A stretch of 9,940 nt of DNA from Candidatus Cloacimonadota bacterium. GTDB lineage: Bacteria > Cloacimonadota > Cloacimonadia > Cloacimonadales > TCS61. The stretch spans positions 1 to 9,940 of the forward strand of contig DRTC01000265.1 of NCBI GenBank assembly GCA_011372345.1, in the 5' to 3' direction. This document shows, piece after piece, positions 1 to 6,060 of this stretch (the stretch's first letter is position 1; each line of letters starts with the position of its first letter). The position numbers and the translations under genes are program-made. A model generated the notes under the pieces. That model saw nothing but the letters and a program-made list of their open reading frames with translations, ran no database searches and was not told the origin of the DNA.

Positions 1-346
1 AACGAACAAAACCAACAAAACGAACATTTTAACCGCAAAGACGCAAAGTTAAGAATTTATCATGTAAATCCTGTTATCCTGTCTTTTTCTTTTTTTTGCT
101 ACTGACTTGCACAGACTGAACACGAACTTATTTCAGCAACGAACAAAACTTAACAAACATAAAAAGTTCGTAATGTTCGTTTTGTTCGTTGCTGATTCTC
201 TAATTTTTTTTTTAAGAAATTGATGTCAACCGGAATCGTAAATCAACTTGCCAGGTTGATATTTTAAACAACGAGCAATGACCAACAAAAGCGAACTATA
301 AATCTGATTGTATGTTTGTTCGTCCTGTTCGTTTTGTTCGTTGTTC
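1..346. repeat. Composite intergenic repeat block (AACGAACAAAAC-type)
   Basis: No gene is visible here. The block is built from copies of a short unit reading AACGAACAAAAC on one strand and GTTTTGTTCGTT on the other. Copies lie at 1-24, 138-149, 179-190 and 313-342. A perfect 17-bp inverted repeat pairs 133-149 with 179-195, and an imperfect inverted pair joins about 267-296 with 317-346. A small hairpin, ATCAAC/GTTGAT, sits at 242-259. Between the copies are two further phrase-like segments: ACCGCAAAGACGCAAAG at 32-48, and a segment at 59-83 containing AATCCTGTTATCCTGTC. From memory, both recur between genes in many unrelated bacterial genomes, but I cannot confirm that here. The layout suggests a pile-up of dispersed repeats and not a CRISPR array, because spacing and orientation are irregular. 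Confidence 0.7.
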
Positions 347-360
347 ATAAAAAATTTCAT

Positions 361-366
361 TTGACA
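361..366 (+). promoter_or_regulatory. TTGACA box, candidate -35 of the lipoprotein gene
   Basis: A perfect TTGACA begins 61 nt before the preferred start codon at 422. No good -10 hexamer lies 16-18 nt downstream; TACAAA at 377-382 is too close. The call rests mainly on the same hexamer sitting at a similar distance before other genes in this window. Confidence 0.3.
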
Positions 367-421
367 GATATTTCCATACAAAACAAAGGTCTAACCAATA
401 AAAAAATAAATGGAGGTTTTT

Positions 422-1252
422 ATGTATCGGAAAATCAGGTTTTTGTTGTTTGGATTGTTGCTATTGATCTTATTATCAGGATGTTTTGAAGTATCGACTT
501 TAATCAAAGTCAAGAAAGATGGAAGCGGAACGATCGAGGAAACTGTTCTATTCAATGAAGGTATGATGTCAGGGATGATGTCAGGTTTTGGAATGGAAGC
601 TGAAAAAGAAACTGAAGAACAGGAAAATTCTTTTTATGACGAAGAGAAACTGAAAAAAGACATTACTAAATATGGAGAAAATGTAAGTTATGTTTCCAGC
701 AAGCCTTTGGAAAAAAATGGAAAAGTTGGCTACGAAGTTATTTATGCTTTTGAGGATATTACGAAACTGACTGTTAATGAAAATCCGGCAGGTTCTGCCA
801 TGGGAAATATGCCGATGATGGGAACGACAGGAGAACAACCATCCGAGAATTTGAGTTTTGAATTCAAGAAGGGTAAAACTTCCGAACTGACCATTAAATA
901 CCCGAAATTGAGTGAAGAAATTGACAAGGCAGAAGAAGAAGTTCCCGAAGAAGTCGAGGATATGGAAATGGATCCTTCTGAAATGGAAATGATGAAAGCG
1001 ATGTTCGCCGGAATGAAATTCTCGATGAAATTTGAGTTTGACGGTAAGATCACCAAAACAAATGCAACCAACAGGGATGGCTCGACCATAACTTTTGTGG
1101 AAATGGATTTTGATGAGATCCTCAAAGATACGGAAAATTTTAAAAAACTGAATTCATTAAAAGAAAACCAGAAAGAAATGAAAAAGATCATGAAAAATTT
1201 TCCCGGTGTTAAAATCGAAATGAACGAGGAATTAAAGGTTCAATTTAAATAA
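422..1252 (+). CDS. Predicted Met-rich lipoprotein, function unknown
   Basis: A 276-residue protein. An in-frame ATG at 410 exists, but GGAGG at 412-416 lies 5 nt before the ATG at 422, so 422 is preferred and the first ATG overlaps the ribosome binding site. Residues 1-21 form a lipoprotein signal: basic MYRKIR, a leucine-rich core, then the lipobox LSGC with Cys21 as the lipidated residue. The mature protein is therefore expected to be anchored in a membrane facing the periplasm or surface. About 22 methionines occur, clustered at residues 48-58 (MMSGMMSG), near 124-131 and at about 180-201, the last interleaved with Glu. The segment after the last cluster (FEFDGKI, then TNA and a hydrophobic strand) resembles the beta-rich ectodomain of LppM-like or DUF3153-like bacterial lipoproteins, but the resemblance is weak. 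The C-terminus is Lys/Glu-rich and probably helical. No functional assignment is made. The Met clusters could bind soft metals, which is speculation. Confidence 0.85.
   Translation: MYRKIRFLLFGLLLLILLSGCFEVSTLIKVKKDGSGTIEETVLFNEGMMSGMMSGFGMEAEKETEEQENSFYDEEKLKKDITKYGENVSYVSSKPLEKNGKVGYEVIYAFEDITKLTVNENPAGSAMGNMPMMGTTGEQPSENLSFEFKKGKTSELTIKYPKLSEEIDKAEEEVPEEVEDMEMDPSEMEMMKAMFAGMKFSMKFEFDGKITKTNATNRDGSTITFVEMDFDEILKDTENFKKLNSLKENQKEMKKIMKNFPGVKIEMNEELKVQFK
563..585 (+). repeat. 12-bp in-frame tandem duplication inside the lipoprotein gene
   Basis: ATGATGTCAGG occurs twice, 12 nt apart (563-573 and 575-585). It is in frame and encodes MMSG-MMSG at residues 48-55. It looks like a slippage duplication that enlarged the methionine cluster. 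Confidence 0.8.
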
Positions 1253-1479
1253 TTTTACAACGCTTTCCGAAGTTTCTTTCAAAGTAATTCTTCAAAATAA
1301 AATTCGGAAAGTTTGATTGTATAATCAGGTTTATAAATAAGCGAAACCGGACTTGAGATGACTCCGGAATTCAAGCATTCTACTGAGCTCCATCGAACTA
1401 AAGTTGATGAAGTCCAGTCCCGAAAAGAACGAAGCAGAAATGGACTTGAGTTTATCAAATAAATTCAATAGGAGGTTTT
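1253..1479. other. Gap with small inverted and direct repeats
   Basis: No coding region is recognisable. CTTTCCGAA at 1263-1271 pairs perfectly with TTCGGAAAG at 1303-1311. The 31-nt loop and lack of a T tract make this a poor intrinsic terminator, although it is the only candidate after the lipoprotein gene. Further on, CCGGA/TCCGG frames a short hairpin near 1348-1367. AAGTCCA at 1410-1416 pairs with TGGACTT at 1441-1447. GGACTTGAG is directly repeated at 1349-1357 and 1442-1450. The 1346-1450 part thus looks like another small dispersed repeat lying just upstream of the antitoxin-like gene. Confidence 0.5.
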
Positions 1480-1705
1480 ATGCATCGAGTTATGTTAAAT
1501 GTGGATGATTCAATTTTTTAGAAAGGTTGTATCTTTATTACAATCTTTTCCGGAAGGAAAAATAAAAATTTTTGATGATATTTCTTACCGGAATGAGACA
1601 AAAAAGTTGGAACTCGATTTTATTGATGCTTTCAAAAAAATCAAAGAAATTGAATCAGGAAAAAAAGTAGCGAAAACCTGGCAGGAAATTCGTAATTATT
1701 TATAA
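1480..1705 (+). pseudogene. RelB/ParD-style antitoxin-like gene with +1 frameshift
   Basis: GGAGG at 1471-1475 lies 4 nt before an ATG at 1480. That frame reads MHRVMLNVDDSIF and hits TAG at 1519-1521. A second frame then continues from 1520 (RKVVSLLQSFPEGKIKIFDD and onward) to a TAA at 1703-1705, ending in SGKKVAKTWQEIRNYL. Removing one T from the T6 run at 1514-1519 joins the two into one 74-residue protein. Both halves match the style of small RelB-like antitoxins: an N-terminal LNVDDSIF strand, then a helix with LLQSFPEGKIKI, and a C-terminal tail like GK-x(4)-W-x-E. This similarity is from memory. The ATG at 1499 opens the second frame alone, but it has no ribosome binding site and would lose the N-terminal strand. 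No toxin gene follows; repeat DNA begins within 40 nt. It could be a decayed gene, a sequencing error in the homopolymer, or slippage-dependent expression. Confidence 0.6.
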
Positions 1706-1738
1706 AAAGTATTAGTAGTGAGTCAAGAAAAACTGAAA

Positions 1739-1890
1739 TGAAATATCAAATTACAAAACACAAAATTCAAATAAATAACAAAGAAGAAAATTCCAAATTC
1801 AAAACAAATATGGGCATTAGCTCGTTTGTAATTTTAATATTTGGATTTGGAATTTATTTGTCATTTGTGATTTACTTTTTGTGATTTGCT
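1739..1890. repeat. Long imperfect palindrome, A-rich left arm and T-rich right arm
   Basis: The left arm (about 1739-1805) is made of CAAATTACAAA and ATTCCAAATTC-like words, and the right arm (about 1825-1890) holds their complements. A perfect 10-bp core pairs AATTCCAAAT at 1789-1798 with ATTTGGAATT at 1845-1854. The arms are separated by a GGGCATTAGCTCG loop region. No open reading frame of interest crosses it. From memory, palindromes of this wording recur between genes in many low-GC environmental genomes. It occupies the place where a partner toxin of the upstream antitoxin-like gene would be expected. Confidence 0.7.
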
Positions 1891-1902
1891 TTTTTGTGAC
1901 AA

Positions 1903-1947
1903 GATACAATCACTTTAATCTTAAACTTTCAAATTCCGATACAATCA
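1903..1947 (+). promoter_or_regulatory. Repeated GATACAATCA box before the nuclease-like gene
   Basis: GATACAATCA occurs at 1903-1912 and again at 1938-1947, 35 nt apart. Each holds TACAAT, one mismatch from a TATAAT -10 hexamer. The second copy ends 3 nt before the start codon at 1951, and no Shine-Dalgarno sequence is present. Transcription from the second copy would give an essentially leaderless mRNA; the pair could also be operator half-sites. No matching -35 box is clear. Confidence 0.25.
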
Positions 1948-1950
1948 AAT

Positions 1951-2652
1951 ATGATCCCCAATATCGGTCTCCAAAACGAGCGTTCTCTACATTCGGCTTT
2001 GAAAAAATGGTATTCCAAACCGGGAGATAAACTCGAAGCAAAAGTAGATAATTACATCATCGATATTGTCAGGAAAAATGAACTGATCGAGATCCAGACA
2101 AAAAGCCTGGCAAAGATCAGGAATAAACTTCTAACCTTATCTGAAAAATATCAAGTCCGTTTAATTTACCCAATTGCTCAAGAAAAACAGATTACTGTTA
2201 TTTCCGAAGACGGAGAAATCCTGCGCAGCAGGAAATCTCCGAAAAGAGGGAAATTGCTCGATATTTTTGATGAAGTTGTCAGGATTACCGGTTTGTTTCA
2301 GCAGATGAATTTTACTCTTGAAGTTTTATTGATCAAGGAAGAAGAAATTCGTTGTGATGATGGAAAAGGAAGTTGGAGAAGGAAAGGAATCAGTATTTTC
2401 GATAGGAAATTGAAGGATGTAGAAGAATCGATCATTTTCCAAAATAAAAAAGATTTCCAAAGATTTATTCCTGTAGGTTTAGAAGATCCGTTTTCCACGA
2501 AAAGTTATGCGAAAGAACTACAGATATCTATTTATAAAACTCGTCGTATAATTTATGCATTGAAGAAAATCGGAACGATAACGCAAGTTGGGAAGAAAGG
2601 GAATTTGTTGTTGTATAATCGAACAGAACTTGAAAAAATTATGATAGATTAA
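1951..2652 (+). CDS. Predicted PD-(D/E)XK-like protein with C-terminal winged helix
   Basis: A 233-residue soluble protein with no signal peptide or membrane segment. From memory it matches a widespread uncharacterised family (Chloroflexota, Cyanobacteria and others) opening with IGLxNExxLHxxLKxWYxxPGD. Residues 5-24 carry that signature. Residues 33-50 read DNYIIDIV, then ELIEIQT. Asp38 followed by Glu47-x-Gln49 is the layout of a PD-(D/E)XK nuclease core with Gln in place of the usual Lys, so catalysis is likely by fold but not proven by motif. RKSPKRGK (94-101) and a basic SWRRKG (141-146) are further family signatures. Residues about 178-228 (PFSTKSYAKEL, then helix IYKTRRIIYALKKIG and wing QVGKKGNLLLY) form a winged-helix DNA-binding domain. 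The start agrees with the family but lacks a ribosome binding site. It stands alone between two palindromic repeats. A role in DNA cleavage or repeat or element biology is inference. Confidence 0.85.
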   Translation: MIPNIGLQNERSLHSALKKWYSKPGDKLEAKVDNYIIDIVRKNELIEIQTKSLAKIRNKLLTLSEKYQVRLIYPIAQEKQITVISEDGEILRSRKSPKRGKLLDIFDEVVRITGLFQQMNFTLEVLLIKEEEIRCDDGKGSWRRKGISIFDRKLKDVEESIIFQNKKDFQRFIPVGLEDPFSTKSYAKELQISIYKTRRIIYALKKIGTITQVGKKGNLLLYNRTELEKIMID

Positions 2653-2703
2653 TAATATTCCTCCTTTTTAGTATTTCAAAAAGGATTCTGCACAGTTTCA
2701 ATT

Positions 2704-2819
2704 TGTCTTTGCGAGATTTCTTATGAAGCAATTCCTGCGAAGCAATTTAAAGCTCTAACTTGCTGATAAGAAGGAGATTGCTTCGTTAGAAACAGCAAGA
2801 AGAAAACCTCGCAAAGACA
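2704..2819. repeat. REP/MITE-like element with nested inverted repeats
   Basis: Perfect 12-bp terminal inverted repeats, TGTCTTTGCGAG at 2704-2715 and CTCGCAAAGACA at 2808-2819, enclose an inner pair CGAAGCAAT (2738-2746) and ATTGCTTCG (2777-2785). The whole 116 bp could fold into a long imperfect hairpin. From memory, the words TTGCGAG and GAAGCAATCTC mark a dispersed palindromic repeat found in many bacterial phyla. It has no coding capacity, so if mobile it would depend on an enzyme encoded elsewhere. The flanks 2653-2703 and 2820-2883 hold nothing I recognise. Confidence 0.75.
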
Positions 2820-2883
2820 TTCTCTTTTATGATTTTCTCAAAAACACTCAATTATGCAGAATTTATATATTTCAAAATTCATG

Positions 2884-2910
2884 ATCAAAATTTTTGATAA
2901 ATTCTTGACA
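2884..2910 (+). promoter_or_regulatory. Candidate operator palindrome and -35 box of the TonB receptor
   Basis: ATCAAAA-T-TTTTGAT is a perfect 15-nt palindrome at 2884-2898, and TTGACA follows at 2905-2910, 45-50 nt before the start codon. The palindrome lies where an upstream regulator could bind. No good -10 hexamer is seen at the usual distance. It does not resemble a Fur box. Confidence 0.35.
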
Positions 2911-2954
2911 CTTAAACCATCATTTCAAGTTTTTTCACACGAGGAGGATGACAG

Positions 2955-5900
2955 ATGAAAAAAAATCACTTATTTTGTATTTTTATTTTATTATTCTTTA
3001 TATTGAATTCATTATTTGCAGAAGAATTCGGTAATATTGCCGGGAAAGTAACCAGTAAAAAAACAGGAAATCCAATTGTAAATGCCCAAATTTTTATCGA
3101 GGATAAGACATCAGGAACTTACTCTAAAGAAAATGGAAGTTTTTATCTAAAAAATGTCCCTGTAGGTGAACATACCGTTTATACCAATTTTATCGGTTAT
3201 AAGCCGGAATCGAAAATAATTATCGTTGAAGAAAACACAACTGCGATAGTCAACTTCTCTCTGGTCAGCAAAGCAGTTGAGATTGCCGGATTCGATGTTA
3301 CGGCAAATCGAGCCAAAAAAAGAGAAACTCCAATCGCTTTTACCAATATCGATCAGGAACAAATATCCGATAAATATACGACGGAAGATATGCCGCAACT
3401 GCTCGATGATGTCCCGGGATTGTTTGCCAATACAACCGGAATCGGTGATGCTCAAATCACGATGAGAGGCTTTGAAGCAGATAAAATTCAGGTTTTAATA
3501 AACGGCATTCCGGTCAATGATCCTGAAAGCCAGAAAGTTTATTGGTCGAATTGGACTGGACTTTCATCAAATGTTAAATCCGTGCAGGTTCAGAAAGGAG
3601 CCGGTTCTTCTCTGTATGGTTCCGGAGCTTTTGGCGGTTCTCTCAATATTGAAACTATCGGAAATAAACCGGAAAGATCGTTTACGCTTCGTTCTTCCTA
3701 CGGCAGATATTTAACTTCAAAAATGGATATTATAGATCATGCTATTACTCCCGCAAATTCCGAAATACCTTATTTAACCAGAAGATCTTTAGTTGCCGAT
3801 GGAAAAGGTCATCTCATCGATTATCATCCATCAAATTATAATCTTTTGTTCAGATACAATTCCGGAAACATCTTTAACAGAAAATTCATTTATAATTTAA
3901 TGATCGAGAGAAAAGCGGGAGATTATTATCTTAGCGGCACAAATTATGACGGCTATTCTTTTGGTTTGGAAACTCAAACTTTGATCGGTCAACATAAAAT
4001 GAATTTGAGTTTTATCGGTGCTCCCCAAAATCATAATCAGGTATATTTTAAATCGGACAGGGATTTATTCGCAAAATTAGGAAGAGAATACAATCGTAAT
4101 AATCATAGTTATCAGGAAAATTATTATTTTAAACCGCAAATATCTCTACGGGATGAATGGAAAATATCTGAAAATCAAATATTGATGACTAACTTCTTTG
4201 TAACCAAAGGTGATGGTGGTGGGAAATATTTGAATCAAGATAAGTTCGATATCGAAACCGGAACTATTTATTTTCACGATGGATTTCTGGATGATGACGA
4301 TCCGGGTGCTTTTGAGCATGTTGAATTTGCAAAACACGCTCTTTATCTTTATGAAAATTATAATCTTATCGTAGAAGGATTTAATCCGCAGGATACGATC
4401 TGGATCGGTCCGATCCCGGTCGAAGGTCCTTCCTATAACGGGGAATTAATAAGCGGTGAAGGTAAAGATTTCTTTAATTCGAGATATGATTATAGCTGGA
4501 GAAATAATAGTATCAGCGATCATTTCCAATTTGGAGGAAACACATATTATCAGCACGATCTCAATTCCTCATTAAATCTGGTTGTAGGCGGTGAGTTTCG
4601 TAAGTGGAATGCAGATCATATCGGTAAAAGAGAAAATTTCAGACATTTTAATCCTGAATTTCCGGATAGTGTCGAAACCTACGAAAAAATGCAAAGAACT
4701 TATGATTACTCTTCCACTGTCTCGAATATGTCCGCTTTTGCTCGAACGCAGATCAAACCTTTTTCCAAGATGAATATTATGATCGACGGACAATATGCGA
4801 GTTATACCTCGAAGGTTGAGGAAAATCCGATCGAAATTTATGATCTTGGGAACGGTCAACCAACAGGTTATTATTTCTATTCAACAAAAGAAAAGACGGA
4901 AACCGATACTTCGGGAGTGGAGACATTTAAATTTTCCAAGGATGATTATCAAAAAACATTTAATTTTTTCTCACCTAAATTCGGCATAAACTATAATCTT
5001 ACTCATTATTTGAATTTAATTGCCAACTACTCGATCGCCTACAAAGAACCGAAAACACGGGATTGGTACAGCGGTTATGATGGTCCGGATGGTAACCAGA
5101 TGTATGAGATCGATCTGGTTGATAGTCTGAATCAGGAATATTCGATAGAAACATTTTATGGAGAATTAAAACCTGAAAAGATCAATACTATGGAGTTCGG
5201 GATCGGTTATGAGGGTGCATTTTTTGATTTGAATGCCAATTATTATCTCAGCGATTATGTCGATAAAATTGAGCGGGTCGATGTTCCGGTTACTAATTTT
5301 TATTATGATGCGGATAATGATTCGGTTTACACGGTGCAGAGAGACGAATCGCTGACTTTAAATGCAGGACAAGCCAGGCATCAGGGATTGGAATTGAGTT
5401 CGAATATAAAATATGAGAATATCGATGCTTCCTTTTCTTTAACCTATTCCAAGAATCGCTGGGTCGAGATGAATGTTGAGCAGATATTTAAGGGAGATGC
5501 GGATGAGATGATCGGTAAAGTTGTTCCCTTTTCTCCTGAAAAAATGGCAAACGCAGATCTGGGTTATACTTTTCAAAATCTTCCCTTTGAGGGAAAACTG
5601 CGGATGGGATTAACTGCCAAATATTGGGACGATTATTATGCAAATTACACAAATGAATATTACAGCAACTATATCGACGATGGTAGTGGTGGATTTGAAG
5701 CGGATTCTACTTCGATAACAAGTTCGAAACTACCTTATTTTTTTGAACTTGGAGCCAATCTCAAATACTCTTTTTATCTTGGTGAAAAAGAATTTTTTAT
5801 CAGGTTGAATTTGAATAACATCACTAATCGAGATGATAATTTTTCATCTGCTAATGTGAAGAAGGATTATAATCGCGGATATTTTGATGAAGATGGAAAA

Positions 5901-5993
5901 TTCGTCGATGATTATCTGACCGGTAATGATTATATGTATGTTACTCCATCTCCGTTGTTTAATCTTTTCTTAACAATGGAAGTAAAATTTTAG
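2955..5993 (+). CDS. TonB-dependent outer-membrane receptor with regulatory N-domain
   Basis: A 1012-residue outer-membrane active transporter energised through TonB. GAGGAGG at 2941-2947 lies 7 nt before the ATG. Residues 1-22 are a signal peptide (MKKNHLF, hydrophobic core, cleavage after LFA). Residues about 25-103 form a carboxypeptidase-regulatory-like domain (GNIAGKVTSKKTGNPIVNAQ, later GSFYLKNVPVGEHTV), as in SusC-type receptors. FDVTANR at 113-119 is in TonB-box position. The plug spans about 120-235, with the hallmark ITMRGFEADKIQVLINGIPV and later KGAGSSLYGSGAFGGSLNIE. The remainder is a beta barrel with alternating strands rich in Tyr and Asn, ending in LFLTMEVKF with the terminal Phe expected of a BAM substrate. 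Length is normal for regulatory-domain receptors. No susD-like lipoprotein, ExbB/ExbD or TonB gene is adjacent, so the substrate (metal chelate, vitamin, oligosaccharide or peptide) cannot be told. It ends 18 nt before a strong terminator. Confidence 0.95.
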   Translation: MKKNHLFCIFILLFFILNSLFAEEFGNIAGKVTSKKTGNPIVNAQIFIEDKTSGTYSKENGSFYLKNVPVGEHTVYTNFIGYKPESKIIIVEENTTAIVNFSLVSKAVEIAGFDVTANRAKKRETPIAFTNIDQEQISDKYTTEDMPQLLDDVPGLFANTTGIGDAQITMRGFEADKIQVLINGIPVNDPESQKVYWSNWTGLSSNVKSVQVQKGAGSSLYGSGAFGGSLNIETIGNKPERSFTLRSSYGRYLTSKMDIIDHAITPANSEIPYLTRRSLVADGKGHLIDYHPSNYNLLFRYNSGNIFNRKFIYNLMIERKAGDYYLSGTNYDGYSFGLETQTLIGQHKMNLSFIGAPQNHNQVYFKSDRDLFAKLGREYNRNNHSYQENYYFKPQISLRDEWKISENQILMTNFFVTKGDGGGKYLNQDKFDIETGTIYFHDGFLDDDDPGAFEHVEFAKHALYLYENYNLIVEGFNPQDTIWIGPIPVEGPSYNGELISGEGKDFFNSRYDYSWRNNSISDHFQFGGNTYYQHDLNSSLNLVVGGEFRKWNADHIGKRENFRHFNPEFPDSVETYEKMQRTYDYSSTVSNMSAFARTQIKPFSKMNIMIDGQYASYTSKVEENPIEIYDLGNGQPTGYYFYSTKEKTETDTSGVETFKFSKDDYQKTFNFFSPKFGINYNLTHYLNLIANYSIAYKEPKTRDWYSGYDGPDGNQMYEIDLVDSLNQEYSIETFYGELKPEKINTMEFGIGYEGAFFDLNANYYLSDYVDKIERVDVPVTNFYYDADNDSVYTVQRDESLTLNAGQARHQGLELSSNIKYENIDASFSLTYSKNRWVEMNVEQIFKGDADEMIGKVVPFSPEKMANADLGYTFQNLPFEGKLRMGLTAKYWDDYYANYTNEYYSNYIDDGSGGFEADSTSITSSKLPYFFELGANLKYSFYLGEKEFFIRLNLNNITNRDDNFSSANVKKDYNRGYFDEDGKFVDDYLTGNDYMYVTPSPLFNLFLTMEVKF

Positions 5994-6011
5994 AGTGAAA
6001 ATATCTGACAC

Positions 6012-6050
6012 AAAAAAACAGGTCATGTTAAACATGACCTGTTTTTATTT
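6012..6050. terminator. Bidirectional intrinsic terminator between convergent genes
   Basis: The stem CAGGTCATG (6019-6027) pairs perfectly with CATGACCTG (6033-6041) around the loop TTAAA. An A7 run precedes the stem and T5 plus further T-rich sequence follows, so each strand sees a GC-containing hairpin with a U tract. It serves the receptor gene ending at 5993 and the opposite-strand gene ending at 6061. Confidence 0.93.
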
Positions 6051-6060
6051 TTAGTAAATT

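Noticed and set aside
1..346. CRISPR-like array of repeated GTTCGTTTTGTTCGTT words
   Set aside because: Copies vary in length, spacing and orientation, there are no uniform spacers, and no cas gene is nearby.
410..421. Upstream ATG at 410 as start of the lipoprotein
   Set aside because: It overlaps the GGAGG ribosome binding site that properly serves the ATG at 422, and it has no site of its own.
581..1191. Minus-strand open frames inside the lipoprotein gene
   Set aside because: Low-complexity Phe/Ser/Ile translations opposite a convincing gene; no start signals.
1263..1311. Intrinsic terminator after the lipoprotein gene
   Set aside because: The perfect 9-bp arms are separated by 31 nt and no T tract follows.
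1499..1705. Independent 68-residue gene starting at 1499
   Set aside because: No ribosome binding site, and its first residues are an out-of-frame reading of the antitoxin N-terminus; the joined 1480-1705 reading is better.
3147..4989. Small open frames on both strands inside the receptor gene
   Set aside because: Shadows of a well-supported 1012-residue coding region.
2955..5993. Assigning the receptor as a SusC glycan transporter
   Set aside because: The regulatory N-domain fits, but no SusD-like lipoprotein or glycosidase is adjacent, so the substrate stays open.
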